Below, piece after piece: positions 16,330 through 25,300 of a stretch of DNA of 64,000 bases (positions within the stretch are counted from its first letter, which is position 1; each line of letters opens with the position of its first letter). The position numbers and the translations under genes are program-made. The notes beneath the pieces are model-generated. The model was not told the origin of the DNA. It ran no database searches and saw only the letters and a list, made by a program, of their open reading frames with translations. The stretch spans positions 62,001 through 126,000 of the forward strand of contig NZ_CP188319.1 in the NCBI RefSeq assembly GCF_050033475.1, given 5' to 3'. This stretch comes from Cetobacterium sp050033475. GTDB taxonomy: Bacteria; Fusobacteriota; Fusobacteriia; Fusobacteriales; Fusobacteriaceae.

Positions 16330-17077
16330 TTTTCAGTCCTTTTTTATAGTAAACTTTTTCTAAAGATTTTTCCAAAAATACAACTAAAAATAAATTTATA
16401 AGTATATATAATATACTATAAACTCCTCCAACTTTTATATCTCCTCCAGATAAATAAGGAAACATCAATATCGGTAAAGTTATAACCTCTCCTCCTCCAA
16501 TTATAAGAGTAGTTAAATATTGGTTAAAAGACACGATTAATACCATGGATATTCCACCTAAAAAACCAGGAAAAATAATTGGTAAAGTTATTTTTCTAAA
16601 TATTTGGAAATCACTAGCTCCCATTATCTTTCCTAATCTATTATAATCTCTACTCAATGTTGAATATGCCACTCTCATACTTATTATATAGTAAGGAAGG
16701 GTTACAACACTATGTATTAATGTCACACCTAAAATTCCATCAATTAATCCAAATTTTATAAAATTATATTGAATTCCCATAACCATAATAAACCCTGGAA
16801 TTATTAAAGGTAACACTATTAACATTTCTATAAATTTTTTCATTCTAAAATTTTCTCTAGCTACAATGGAAGATATAGGAGTTCCAATTATAATATCAAT
16901 TATTACAGTTAAACTTCCTATTAAAATAGTATTTACTAATCCCTCATAAAATCTTTGACTTTTTAAAACAAAGATCCAATCCTCTCCTCTACTTCCCATT
17001 ACTATCAAACTTATTAAAGGTAAAGTAATAAAAACTCCCATTAAAATAAAAATTAATAAACATATATTCTTCTTCAT
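16316..17077 (-). CDS. ABC permease, second half of the YnjC-type channel
   Basis: A 253-aa protein with about six membrane helices and the EAA-type cytoplasmic loop YNRLGKIMGASDFQIFRKIT LP region (EAA-x3-G form), typical of the binding-protein-dependent transport inner-membrane component. The ATG at 17077 shares its A with the stop of the previous permease (TAATG), which decides the start over an upstream TTG at 17086. In E. coli both permease halves are fused in YnjC; here they are two genes. Confidence 0.88.
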   Translation of the reverse strand: MKKNICLLIFILMGVFITLPLISLIVMGSRGEDWIFVLKSQRFYEGLVNTILIGSLTVIIDIIIGTPISSIVARENFRMKKFIEMLIVLPLIIPGFIMVMGIQYNFIKFGLIDGILGVTLIHSVVTLPYYIISMRVAYSTLSRDYNRLGKIMGASDFQIFRKITLPIIFPGFLGGISMVLIVSFNQYLTTLIIGGGEVITLPILMFPYLSGGDIKVGGVYSILYILINLFLVVFLEKSLEKVYYKKGLKNDKN

Positions 17078-17961
17078 TACATCCAACCTTTTTCATCTGT
17101 CTTTTTTAAATATTTAAATAATCCATATATTAAAACTCCGCTGGTTAGACTAATTAAAGATACAACTATATTAATAGCCATCACAGTTCCTCTCTCTTCC
17201 AATTGGGATCGAGAATATAAGTTATATATATACACAGCCAGAGATTGAGGATAAGTTACTCCTAAAATATATGGTGTTTCAAAGGATGAAAAAAAGTATG
17301 AAATAATTATAAAAAAATTTAGTATTAATGTGGGGGTCAGTAAAGGAAATATAACCTTTATAAAAAATTTAAAATCTGACATTTTAAAAATTTTTCCCAA
17401 GGAATCCCAACGACTATTTATTCTTTTTAATATTGGCAAGGTAACTATCAATATAAAGGGTACTGTTTTCCAAATATAAGTTATTATTATTCCTATTCCT
17501 CTTTTATCATTAGTTATAATTGGAAAATTTTTATATGTCTCTATTATCCCAAGTTTTATTAAAATTCCACTTAAAATTCCACTTTCCATAAAAAAAATTA
17601 ATACTCCATAGGCTCCCACTAAATATGGAACTATTAAAGGAATCTCAAATAATTTTTCAAATAATTTACTCTTAAAATATCCATATCTCATATTCAAATA
17701 TAAAAAATATATTAATATTAAACTTATGAATATAGACAAAACTCCAGAAATTAAGGAAATTTTGCTTGTAAATATAAGAGATTTTATAAATTCATTATTT
17801 TCCATAATATTTTTATAAAATTTTAAAGTAAATTCACTATTTCCAACTATTCTTTCATATCCAAAAGAACTCCTTACTCCATAGTATAATCCACTTAAAA
17901 AAAACATTCCCATAAATATAAAAAATATCCACAGGAAAAATATTTTCCTATATTTTCCCAA
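17077..17961 (-). CDS. ABC permease, first half of the YnjC-type channel
   Basis: A 294-aa membrane protein with about six helices and the loop WDSLGKIFKMSDFKFFIKVI, a permissive form of the EAA motif, followed by FPLLTPTL. It pairs with the downstream permease. It starts with TTG and overlaps the end of the solute-binding protein gene by 14 nt, with AAGGGA about 12 nt upstream. The weak start suggests translational coupling. Confidence 0.86.
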   Translation of the reverse strand: MGKYRKIFFLWIFFIFMGMFFLSGLYYGVRSSFGYERIVGNSEFTLKFYKNIMENNEFIKSLIFTSKISLISGVLSIFISLILIYFLYLNMRYGYFKSKLFEKLFEIPLIVPYLVGAYGVLIFFMESGILSGILIKLGIIETYKNFPIITNDKRGIGIIITYIWKTVPFILIVTLPILKRINSRWDSLGKIFKMSDFKFFIKVIFPLLTPTLILNFFIIISYFFSSFETPYILGVTYPQSLAVYIYNLYSRSQLEERGTVMAINIVVSLISLTSGVLIYGLFKYLKKTDEKGWM

Positions 17962-19093
17962 CGTTATTATTCCATCCCTTCTCTATTATCAACAATTTTT
18001 CTGGTGACAATTCCTTGACTCTTCTCTCTTTCAATTGATCCATACTTGGTAAATGATCATTCTCAACTAAACTTTTAAATTTTTCTCTTTCATTTTCATT
18101 TAACATATCCATATCTAAAATTGTTAAATCTCCCCAATTTTTAGGTTCTTGCTTCAATAACTGTCCCTCAGAAGAAATTAAATAATCTATAACTTTTTCT
18201 GCTTCTAATTTATTTTTTCCATTGGCAGGAATAGCTAAATAGTGATTGTTGAATAAGGTTCCCTTTTCCAATAAAAAACTTTTAGAAGTATTGGGATATT
18301 GTCCCGCTGTTATTTTTGAAGTAACCTTATTTAAAGTATATCCCATGGTAACATCCACTTCTCCATTTTCATATAGAGTATCTAATTTCCCCTCAGATTC
18401 TGGATATGTATTTCCCTCTCTCCAAAGATAAGGTTTTATCTCATTAAAATAATTCCAAACTATTTGTAAATTATTTTCCAACTCTTTTTCAGACATATTT
18501 TCAATATTTTTATATCCTAAAATATCTATAGCTATATTTCTAACAAAGGCACTTCCTGTAAAATTATTCACTTCAGGATAAGTAAATTTTCCTGGATTAC
18601 TTTTTACATACTCCATAAGTTCCATATAATTTTTAAAAGGTATTTTCCCAGTTCCTCTATATATGAAATTAAATTGAGCTTCTCCCCAAGGTATTTCATA
18701 TCCATCTATTGGCTCTCCAAAGTCCTTTTCCAAAGTTGAAGTTTTCACATATTTTAAATTTTCTAAATTTTTTCCTATATTTTTTTCTAAAACATCTGCT
18801 TTTTTTAATTCTTTAAAATTTTCTCCATTTATCCAAATTAAATCCACAGACCCAGAAGTTTTTCCCGCTTGTTTTTCTACTATTAATTTATTAACAGTAT
18901 CTTTTATATTACTTATAGGAACTCTATTTAATTTTATATTTTCATTTTTTTCTAAATTTACAGCAATAACCTCATCCATAAATTTATTTATTTCCTTTGA
19001 TCCACCCCACATATACATATTAACTTTTTTTTCTTCCTTGCCACAACCACCCAAAATTACAAGAGATAATATTCCCACTATAAATTTTTTCAT
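17948..19093 (-). CDS. ynjB: ABC solute-binding lipoprotein (YnjB-like)
   Basis: A 381-aa lipoprotein with signal MKKFIVGILSLVILGGC (lipobox LGGC). It resembles E. coli YnjB: MYMWGGSKEINKFMDE, then LIVEKQAGKTSGSVDLIWIN, GENFKEL, and PWGEAQFNFIYR, ending KLLIIEKGW. Being lipidated, it is tethered at the outer face of the inner membrane and feeds the permease pair. The start at 19093 is fixed by GGGAGG, which an upstream in-frame ATG (19105) would include. YnjB has been loosely predicted to bind thiamine-like or other cationic solutes; I do not assign a ligand. Confidence 0.88.
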   Translation of the reverse strand: MKKFIVGILSLVILGGCGKEEKKVNMYMWGGSKEINKFMDEVIAVNLEKNENIKLNRVPISNIKDTVNKLIVEKQAGKTSGSVDLIWINGENFKELKKADVLEKNIGKNLENLKYVKTSTLEKDFGEPIDGYEIPWGEAQFNFIYRGTGKIPFKNYMELMEYVKSNPGKFTYPEVNNFTGSAFVRNIAIDILGYKNIENMSEKELENNLQIVWNYFNEIKPYLWREGNTYPESEGKLDTLYENGEVDVTMGYTLNKVTSKITAGQYPNTSKSFLLEKGTLFNNHYLAIPANGKNKLEAEKVIDYLISSEGQLLKQEPKNWGDLTILDMDMLNENEREKFKSLVENDHLPSMDQLKERRVKELSPEKLLIIEKGWNNNVGKI

Positions 19094-19111
19094 TTTTCCT
19101 CCCATTATAAA

Positions 19112-19134
19112 AAGGAAGACTTAACATCTTCCTT
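19112..19134 (-). terminator. Hairpin between the TVP38 and ynjB genes
   Basis: Perfect 8-bp stem AAGGAAGA / TCTTCCTT with a 7-nt loop, 18 nt before ynjB. The minus-strand sequence after it is TTTTATAAT, a weak T-tract, so it may terminate partially or separate expression of the two genes. Confidence 0.5.
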
Positions 19135-19160
19135 ATATTTATAACCATTATATCTTATTT

Positions 19161-19829
19161 CTACTTATATTTGTATTTTTTACCTATAATTTTCCCAATA
19201 ATAATAAGTGAAAGAAATATTATTGAGGCTATTAAAGATAATTCAATAGCTTTTCTTAAATCTCCCGATGAAATTGCTCCTGCCAATAAAATAAAAACTG
19301 TAGTTCCAGGTAAAATAAAAATTGTAGATAAAATAGAATATTTTAAAAATCCAATTTCTGTAAGACCATAGATATAATTTTGAATTCCAAAGGGAAATAT
19401 TGGCAATAATCTCGTTATTGCTAAAATAAACCAGCCTTGGCTTTTTATTCCCATTTGAATTTTCTTTAAAATCTCACTATTTCCAAATTTTCTTTCTATA
19501 TAATCCTTCATAATATATCTAGCTATTAAAAAGGATAAGGATAATCCAATACCAGCTCCTAAAGCCGTATATATTATTCCCAATACTGGGCCAAATAAAA
19601 TTCCACCCGCTACGGTTAAGGGAAGAGCTGATACACAACTTATAGTTACAAATATATATATGACAATATAAACTATTGGAGCTAAAATACCTAAACTTCC
19701 AATTAAATTTTCTAATTTTTCCCTATCTTTTAAATAAGAAATTCCATCATATCTTATTAAAAACACTCCTATAAAAAATATAAATAAAATACCCAAAATT
19801 ACTTTTAAATATCTTTTTTTATCTGTCAT
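19161..19829 (-). CDS. TVP38/TMEM64 (DedA-superfamily) membrane protein
   Basis: A 222-aa protein with about five to six membrane segments and the family core LPLTVAGGILFGPVLGIIYT, GAGIGLSLSFLIARYIMKDYI, then LPIFPFGIQNYIYGLTEIGF and PGTTVFILLAG. TVP38/TMEM64 proteins are thought to act in membrane lipid transport or homeostasis. Two E. coli members, YdjX and YdjZ, lie directly before ynjABCDEF, so its place before this ynjB-like gene looks like conserved synteny. Confidence 0.88.
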   Translation of the reverse strand: MTDKKRYLKVILGILFIFFIGVFLIRYDGISYLKDREKLENLIGSLGILAPIVYIVIYIFVTISCVSALPLTVAGGILFGPVLGIIYTALGAGIGLSLSFLIARYIMKDYIERKFGNSEILKKIQMGIKSQGWFILAITRLLPIFPFGIQNYIYGLTEIGFLKYSILSTIFILPGTTVFILLAGAISSGDLRKAIELSLIASIIFLSLIIIGKIIGKKYKYK

Positions 19830-19851
19830 TCTACTCTCCTATATAATTAAA

Positions 19852-19892
19852 ATACCCAAGAAATTAAGTTTTATCCTACATTTCTTGGGTAT
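19852..19892 (-). terminator. Probable terminator after sepF
   Basis: 13-bp inverted repeat with core ACCCAAGAAA / TTTCTTGGGT and a 15-nt loop, right after sepF. The tail has few T residues. It closes the mtnN-to-sepF cluster. Confidence 0.65.
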
Positions 19893-19904
19893 ATATTACT
19901 GAGA

Positions 19905-20225
19905 TTATCTTCCATATTTTGGAATTATTTCTTCCTCTTCATCTTCATATTTAACGCTTTGAGTATTTTGTGCTTTTCCCTTATAATCCATCATATACTT
20001 TTTATTTCTAGGAATTGTACAAAAAACATTCTCTCCTGGATTTACTACTTCTCCCTCTTGAATATAGACAGCTCCACTTATGAAATCCAATATTCTCTGA
20101 GAAGTTTCCCCATCTAATTCTCCTAAGTTAATATGAACTATTTTTTCATTTCTTATATACTCAATACATTTCATACAATCTTCAAATCTTCTCGGCTTCA
20201 TAAAAACAATTTCATAATCATTCAT
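19905..20225 (-). CDS. sepF: Cell-division protein SepF
   Basis: A 106-aa SepF-domain protein: EIVFMKPRRFEDCMKCIEYI, KIVHINLGELDGETSQRILD, FISGAVYIQEGEVVNPGENV, FCTIPRN. SepF forms rings and anchors FtsZ to the membrane in Firmicutes, Actinobacteria and archaea. The N-terminal amphipathic membrane-binding helix of Bacillus SepF (about 12 residues) is not obvious here, where the protein starts MNDYEIVF; the C-terminal acidic tail EDEEEEIIPKYGR is unusual. Last gene of the long cluster, 11 nt after nrnA. Confidence 0.87.
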   Translation of the reverse strand: MNDYEIVFMKPRRFEDCMKCIEYIRNEKIVHINLGELDGETSQRILDFISGAVYIQEGEVVNPGENVFCTIPRNKKYMMDYKGKAQNTQSVKYEDEEEEIIPKYGR

Positions 20226-20236
20226 AATTATCCTCC

Positions 20237-21181
20237 TTATAAATTATTTTTTACAATTTCTATAATTTCCATTGCATTTAAACCTGTTGAAAATCCAGCG
20301 GCTTTTATGTGTCCACCGCCACCAAATAATCCAGCTATTTTATTTACATCCACATCTCTTTTACTTCTCATACTTCCTTTTATTTTACCATCAGGCTCTC
20401 CTCTTAAGAAAAGAGAAACTTCACTTTCTAATAAAGAGTTTATTTCCTCAACTAATCCCTCTGTATCTTCCTTAGTTCCACCTAATTTTTCTAAATCTTC
20501 ATAGGAAAGATAAAAATAAGTAAATTTCTTCTCTGGAATAAATACCATTTCCTCAAAGGCTTTTCCTAATAATTTTATTCCCACATAGGATCTACTGAAG
20601 TAAAAGTCCTTTGCAATTTTAGAATTATTTACACCTAATTCAATTAACTCTCCTGCAATTGTAAATGTTTCCTTTGTTGTATTATCGTGGGAAAAGTTTC
20701 CAGTATCATTTACTATCCCTGTATATATAGCTTCTCCCATGGATAAATCTATATTAATATTCCAAGTTTTTAATAGATTAAACATCAATTCTGAAGTTGA
20801 AGAAATATCTCTTACTAAATATAAATTTCCATATTTAGGATTACTAATATGATGATCTATATTTATAATAAACATATCTTCTATAAGTTCCTTTACTTTC
20901 CCTATTCTATCTAAATTAGCTGAATCCACCACAAGAGCCAAATCATATGATTCTTTTTCTTTTAACTCATCTAATTTCTTTATTTCATCACTACCCTTTA
21001 AAAATTTTAAATTTTTAGGAACTGAATCCTGTAATATAAAATCTATCTTTTTCTCAGGGAATGTTTTCTTTAATCCCAAGTATAATCCTAACCCTGAACC
21101 TATTGCATCTCCATCAGGACTTATATGACTTGTTATTATAATTTTATTACTTTCCTTTATTTTATCTAAAATCTTTTCCAT
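20237..21181 (-). CDS. nrnA: DHH/DHHA1 phosphoesterase NrnA
   Basis: A 314-aa cytoplasmic enzyme with the DHH motifs ITSHISPDGDAIGSGL, LVVDSANLDRIGK and NIDHHISN, plus GIVNDTGNFSHDNT. The C-terminal DHHA1 domain ends GLFGGGGHIKAAGFS. NrnA degrades nanoRNAs and dephosphorylates pAp in bacteria without Orn. Sits between folK-DUF523 and sepF with AGGAGGAG ahead of the ATG. Confidence 0.92.
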   Translation of the reverse strand: MEKILDKIKESNKIIITSHISPDGDAIGSGLGLYLGLKKTFPEKKIDFILQDSVPKNLKFLKGSDEIKKLDELKEKESYDLALVVDSANLDRIGKVKELIEDMFIINIDHHISNPKYGNLYLVRDISSTSELMFNLLKTWNINIDLSMGEAIYTGIVNDTGNFSHDNTTKETFTIAGELIELGVNNSKIAKDFYFSRSYVGIKLLGKAFEEMVFIPEKKFTYFYLSYEDLEKLGGTKEDTEGLVEEINSLLESEVSLFLRGEPDGKIKGSMRSKRDVDVNKIAGLFGGGGHIKAAGFSTGLNAMEIIEIVKNNL

Positions 21182-21190
21182 TCTCTCCTC

Positions 21191-22066
21191 CTATATGGAT
21201 ATTATATCTATTCCATTTTTCATTAGAAGATCACTTGTAACGCCATTTCCTTCTATTAAATTTCCTGAAAAAGTACCATCATATATCAATCCATATCCAC
21301 AAGAAGGACTTTTAGCTTTCAATATAACCGTATTAATTTCATTTTTTTTCAAAACATTTAAAGTTAAAGAAGACCCTAAGTTAAATTCCTCTGTTACATC
21401 TTTTCCTTCTCTACTATATACTTTACCATTTTTTATCTCACTAGGACTTCTTGGACACTCTAATTTTCCAAAAGTTTCTGGGCAAACATCTATAAATTTA
21501 ATCTTTTTACCTATCATTAGAATAAACTTATTTTTATTATTTCCGCCATTATATTTTGTATTTTTTCCAAGAAGACAACTACTTACACCAACCTTAGGTA
21601 TAATTTTATCTATTTTTCCACAATCCTCTTTTAAAAATTTATTTAAATTTCTGTCCTTACACAATTCCATAAGAGGTTTTAAAACAAAATTCCTTTGAGA
21701 AAATCTTTTATGAGGTATTGTCAATTCCTTTAGATTTAAATTTAAGTTTCCATAAAATATAATATCTATATCTAAAGTTCTAGGTCCCCATTTTATAATT
21801 CTTTCTCTCAATAGTTTTTTTTCTATTTCTTGTAATTTTTTTAAAAGAATCAGAGGTGGTAACTTTGTCCTTATTTTTGCAACTATATTATAAAAATTTT
21901 CCTGTTCCTTTAAACCCCAAGGCTCTGTCTCATAAAAACTAGAAATCTCTAAAACCTCTGTTTCTTCCAAGGAATTTATTTCCTTCAATCCAGATAAAAT
22001 AAAATAAATTTTATTCTTCATATTTGATCCTAAACTCAAATATGATATTACTTCCTTATTTAACAT
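21191..22066 (-). CDS. folK: HPPK (FolK) fused to a DUF523 (TudS-like) domain
   Basis: A 291-aa bifunctional protein. Residues 1 to about 155 are 6-hydroxymethyl-7,8-dihydropterin pyrophosphokinase: SYLSLGSNMKNK, FYETEPWG, and WGPRTLDIDIIFYG (93-106) with Mg-binding Asp99 and Asp101, then IPHKRFSQRNFVLKPL. Residues from about 158 are DUF523: VGVSSCLLGKNTKYNGG, DVCPETFGKLECPRSPSEI, KAKSPSCGYGLIYDGTFSG, GNGVTSDLLMKNGI, with Cys164, Cys195, Cys204 and Cys256. DUF523 includes thiouracil desulfurase TudS, whose three cysteines bind a [4Fe-4S] cluster. Fusion to folate synthesis is unusual; no frameshift is seen. Overlaps folB by 11 nt. Confidence 0.88.
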   Translation of the reverse strand: MLNKEVISYLSLGSNMKNKIYFILSGLKEINSLEETEVLEISSFYETEPWGLKEQENFYNIVAKIRTKLPPLILLKKLQEIEKKLLRERIIKWGPRTLDIDIIFYGNLNLNLKELTIPHKRFSQRNFVLKPLMELCKDRNLNKFLKEDCGKIDKIIPKVGVSSCLLGKNTKYNGGNNKNKFILMIGKKIKFIDVCPETFGKLECPRSPSEIKNGKVYSREGKDVTEEFNLGSSLTLNVLKKNEINTVILKAKSPSCGYGLIYDGTFSGNLIEGNGVTSDLLMKNGIDIISI

Positions 22067-22430
22067 AATCAGCTCTAACCCTTTCTATTTCAATTCCTGC
22101 ATATTCAAAATTTCCTGGAATAGGAGCCTCTGGTTTTCTTACTCTAACTTTTATTTTTTCAATTCTTGAATTTTCTAAAATTATTTCCCTGGCGATTTCT
22201 TCACCTAAAGCTTCAATTAATTTAAAAATCTTTCCTTCTACTATAGATTTTACAGTTATATATACATCAGCATAGCTAACACTTTTTTCAATATTATCTT
22301 CTAAAGCTGCAGCTCTAAAATCTACATCCATTTCTAAATCTATATAAAAATTTTGTCCCAGTTGATTTTCAGCAGGTAAAACCCCATGGTAACCGTAAAA
22401 TTTCATTCCTTTTAATAAAACCTTATCCAT
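22056..22430 (-). CDS. folB: Dihydroneopterin aldolase
   Basis: A 124-aa FolB: KVLLKGMKFYGYHGVLPAEN with the pterin-site Tyr-His, FYIDLEMDVDF, SVSYADVY, LIEALGEEIAREI with Glu, and VRVRKPEAPIPGNFEYAGIE with catalytic Lys and Pro. It cleaves dihydroneopterin to hydroxymethyl-dihydropterin, the substrate of the adjacent FolK. The ATG shares its A with the yitT stop (TAATG). folP and folE are not in the window. Confidence 0.93.
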   Translation of the reverse strand: MDKVLLKGMKFYGYHGVLPAENQLGQNFYIDLEMDVDFRAAALEDNIEKSVSYADVYITVKSIVEGKIFKLIEALGEEIAREIILENSRIEKIKVRVRKPEAPIPGNFEYAGIEIERVRADYVK

Positions 22431-23320
22431 TATCTCTTTCCTCCCTTATTTACTTCAAAGGTATATCCTCTACCCATAACTTCATAAGCTTCCGTTATAA
22501 TTACAAAGGCTTCCTTATCTACATTAGAGATCAATTCCTTCAATAGAAAAACTTCTCTATTTCTTAAAACAGTCATAATTACCTTTCTTTCACTCCCTGT
22601 ATAAAGAGCTTCTGCCCTAAGTAAATTTCCTGTTTTATTTAAATCATGGATTATAATTTCTTTAACTTCCTCATACTTAGAAGTTATTATATAGGCCATT
22701 TTTGCTCCCCCTCTTCCCTCAATGACCTTATTAATTACAAATCCTGTTGTGTATAAGTTAATCAATGCATATAGTGCTTTTTCTATTCCAAATATATATG
22801 CCGCTGTACTTATTACACAAAAATCTATCATTATAAATGCTTGTCCCATGGGAATTTTAAAATATTTATTTAAAATTCCAGCTACAATGTCACTACCTCC
22901 TGTAGTTCCACCACTTTTCATAACGATACCTAAACCTATTCCCATGAATAATCCACCATATAGCGGTGCTAATAATAGATTTCCTCCCTTAGCAAAATCA
23001 ATTAAATTTTCATAATTAGGAATTATATACTTTATTATATCTAAATTAAAAGATAAAAATGTTATTCCCATTAAAGTTTTTAACCCATAACTTTTTCCAA
23101 AAACCTTTAAACCACATAAAAAAATAGGAATATTTATAATAAATATCAAATTACCCAAGGAAATCCCCGTAAAAGAATTTACTATGATAGAAATTCCCGT
23201 TACTCCTCCAGGGGCTAATTTTGCAGGAACTAAAAACACATTAATTCCCACAGCAGCAATAAAAGTTCCAATATAAATAAAAATATAATCTAGCATTATC
23301 CTTATTTTATTTCTTTTCAA
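22430..23320 (-). CDS. yitT: YitT-family membrane protein (DUF161 + DUF2179)
   Basis: A 296-aa protein with about five or six membrane helices (IYIGTFIAAVGINVFLVPAK, LAPGGVTGISIIVN, SGGTTGGSDIVAGILNKY, GQAFIMIDFCVI) and a soluble C-terminal DUF2179 domain (AKMAYIITSKYEEVKEIIIH, RKVIMTVLRNREVFLLKEL, AFVIITEAYEVMGRGYTF). Widespread in Firmicutes with no settled transport substrate. Starts with TTG after GAGGGTATAAA and is coupled to folB. Confidence 0.88.
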   Translation of the reverse strand: MKRNKIRIMLDYIFIYIGTFIAAVGINVFLVPAKLAPGGVTGISIIVNSFTGISLGNLIFIINIPIFLCGLKVFGKSYGLKTLMGITFLSFNLDIIKYIIPNYENLIDFAKGGNLLLAPLYGGLFMGIGLGIVMKSGGTTGGSDIVAGILNKYFKIPMGQAFIMIDFCVISTAAYIFGIEKALYALINLYTTGFVINKVIEGRGGAKMAYIITSKYEEVKEIIIHDLNKTGNLLRAEALYTGSERKVIMTVLRNREVFLLKELISNVDKEAFVIITEAYEVMGRGYTFEVNKGGKR

Positions 23321-23343
23321 TTTATACCCTCACTTTATATTTT

Positions 23344-25293
23344 TTATATACTTTCCAACTCTTTTCTTTCTTTCTCTGTTAAAATCTCTCTTCCCCTCAT
23401 ATATGCCTCATTGGCATCATAACCTAATCTTTTACCCATTAAATTCATAACAGCTATTTCAACCATAGCTGCAGCATTTCTCCCAGAAGATATATATAAT
23501 ATCGCTTTATATATATCGTTTCCTAATATTTCACTTGTACTACTCATATAGTTTACAGAAGTTAAATAATTTTCTGATTTTTGTTCTTGCAATTCTATAA
23601 TTGCATCTAATCTTTTACTTATTCTAACGGCTCCTAAACCATATAAAGTCTTTATATCAATTATTCCTAAACCTCTTATTTCCATAAAATATGGAAGTTT
23701 CGCAGCTTTTCCTACCACATCTCCAGTGACACTTTTAACAAATTTAACCATATCATCGGCTATTAATCTATGCCCTCTATGAATTAATTCTAAAGCCGTT
23801 TCACTTTTTCCTATTCCACTTTTTCCAGTTAAAAGAACTCCAAAACCATACATCTCTACAAAAACACCATGTACTGATATTGTCGGTGCAAAATATGTTT
23901 CTAGAAAAGCATTCATACTAGCTACAATTTGGCTTGTCTTCTTATATTTACTTCTAAGTAAAATAATATTCTTTTCCCTTATCATATTCAAAAAATATTC
24001 TGGTGCTTCAACATTTTCTGATAAAACAATTGCTGGAAAATCATAATTTAAATAATGATTTAAATTTTTATCTCTTTCTTCTTGATTTAAACTTTCTAAA
24101 AATCTAAATTCAACAGCGGAAAAAATTTGAATACCATTATAATTATCTTCATCATACATTTCAAAATATCCAGACAAAGCCAAGGATGGTCTATGAATTC
24201 CTGTTGTATAAATAAATTTATTCTCTAGCAATTCTTCTCCATTTAATACTTCCAAAGAAAATTCATTTTTTATTTTTAAAACTGGAAGAAGTTTCCTATT
24301 CTCCATTGTTTTCTCCCCTTGATTTCTTTTCTTATTTTCTTCAATCATTTTTTTGGATTCTTTCCAAAAATATTCAGCTGAATTTATTCCTATTTTCTTC
24401 AATCTATAATTTATTGCAGCAGTTTCAATTATTATTGCTAAATTTCTTCCTTTTCTAACAGGTAATGTTACCTTAGGAATTTTATATCCCAATATCTCTT
24501 CATAAACTTCATCTAAACCTAATCGATCATAAAATTTCTTCTCATCCCATTTTTCCAAAACAATAACCATGTTTATTTTTTTTTGCTGTCTTGTACTTTT
24601 TATTCCAAAATGAGTTGTTACATCTATATCGTTTCCATCTTTATTGAATAAATAAAAATGTTTATCCGGTGTTGACTTATCAGAACTATTTATACCTATT
24701 AATTCCTTATCTGCTATTCTTTTAACAATCATTCTAGTATCTGTAATAAACTTATGTCCTCTTTCTAGAAGTTCTATTGTAGCACCCAATTTAGCCTCAT
24801 CATCTCCAGTTATAAGAATTCCTATCCCGTAAATATCTAAAAGGATATAATCATTTATAACTATTTCTAAAGCCAATTCCCTTTGTAAATAAAATTTTAA
24901 TTCTCTTATTAGTTCCGTTGTTCTAAGTTTAGAAAATAAAATTGGTTTATTATATTTCTTTGCTACTTCTAATATATCTTCCTTCACAAAGGAATCATAG
25001 GTTAAAATCAAAGCTGGAAATTTAAATGAAAAGTATTTTTCTAACAATTCAATTCTTTTCTCTTTATCTAATTTTTCTAAGTATATAGTTTCCTTCGTTC
25101 CCATAACATGGATATAGCTATTTAATTCTTCGCCATCCTGGGAAAAAAAACCTATCAATTCATATCCCACTCTATATATATTTAAACAATTAATTCTATT
25201 CTCCCTACCAATATCATTTAAATATTCTAGTTCTAATTTTTTTCCTAGGTCTCCAACTTTTATACTTTTTCTACTCTGATATGCTTTTTTCAA
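23344..25293 (-). CDS. hprK: Tandem HPr kinase/phosphorylase (duplicated HprK)
   Basis: A 649-aa protein with two HprK units; ordinary HprK is about 310 aa. Unit 1 (about 10-315) has the N-terminal domain and IVINDYILLDIYGIGILITG, but its P-loop reads GDDEAKLGA without Lys/Ser; it keeps IPKVTLPVRKGRN and LAIIIETAAINYR. Unit 2 (about 335-649) has an intact P-loop GKSGIGKSETALEL (490-503), IADD, and the HprK signature MEIRGLGIID (537-546), but a diverged end YKAILYISSGRNAAAMVEIA. In Firmicutes HprK phosphorylates Ser46 of HPr for catabolite control. The halves may share one set of motifs. TTG start after AGGG, between orf63 and yitT. Confidence 0.9.
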   Translation of the reverse strand: MKKAYQSRKSIKVGDLGKKLELEYLNDIGRENRINCLNIYRVGYELIGFFSQDGEELNSYIHVMGTKETIYLEKLDKEKRIELLEKYFSFKFPALILTYDSFVKEDILEVAKKYNKPILFSKLRTTELIRELKFYLQRELALEIVINDYILLDIYGIGILITGDDEAKLGATIELLERGHKFITDTRMIVKRIADKELIGINSSDKSTPDKHFYLFNKDGNDIDVTTHFGIKSTRQQKKINMVIVLEKWDEKKFYDRLGLDEVYEEILGYKIPKVTLPVRKGRNLAIIIETAAINYRLKKIGINSAEYFWKESKKMIEENKKRNQGEKTMENRKLLPVLKIKNEFSLEVLNGEELLENKFIYTTGIHRPSLALSGYFEMYDEDNYNGIQIFSAVEFRFLESLNQEERDKNLNHYLNYDFPAIVLSENVEAPEYFLNMIREKNIILLRSKYKKTSQIVASMNAFLETYFAPTISVHGVFVEMYGFGVLLTGKSGIGKSETALELIHRGHRLIADDMVKFVKSVTGDVVGKAAKLPYFMEIRGLGIIDIKTLYGLGAVRISKRLDAIIELQEQKSENYLTSVNYMSSTSEILGNDIYKAILYISSGRNAAAMVEIAVMNLMGKRLGYDANEAYMRGREILTEKERKELESI

Positions 25294-25300
25294 GTTAACC

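Noticed and set aside
19094..19160. Possible thiamine (TPP) riboswitch before the ynjB-like gene
   Set aside because: The intergenic stretch is 67 nt and lacks the TPP consensus blocks; only a simple hairpin is present.
20133..20504. A 123-codon open frame opposite sepF and nrnA
   Set aside because: Spans two recognised genes on the other strand, no initiation signals, low-complexity translation.
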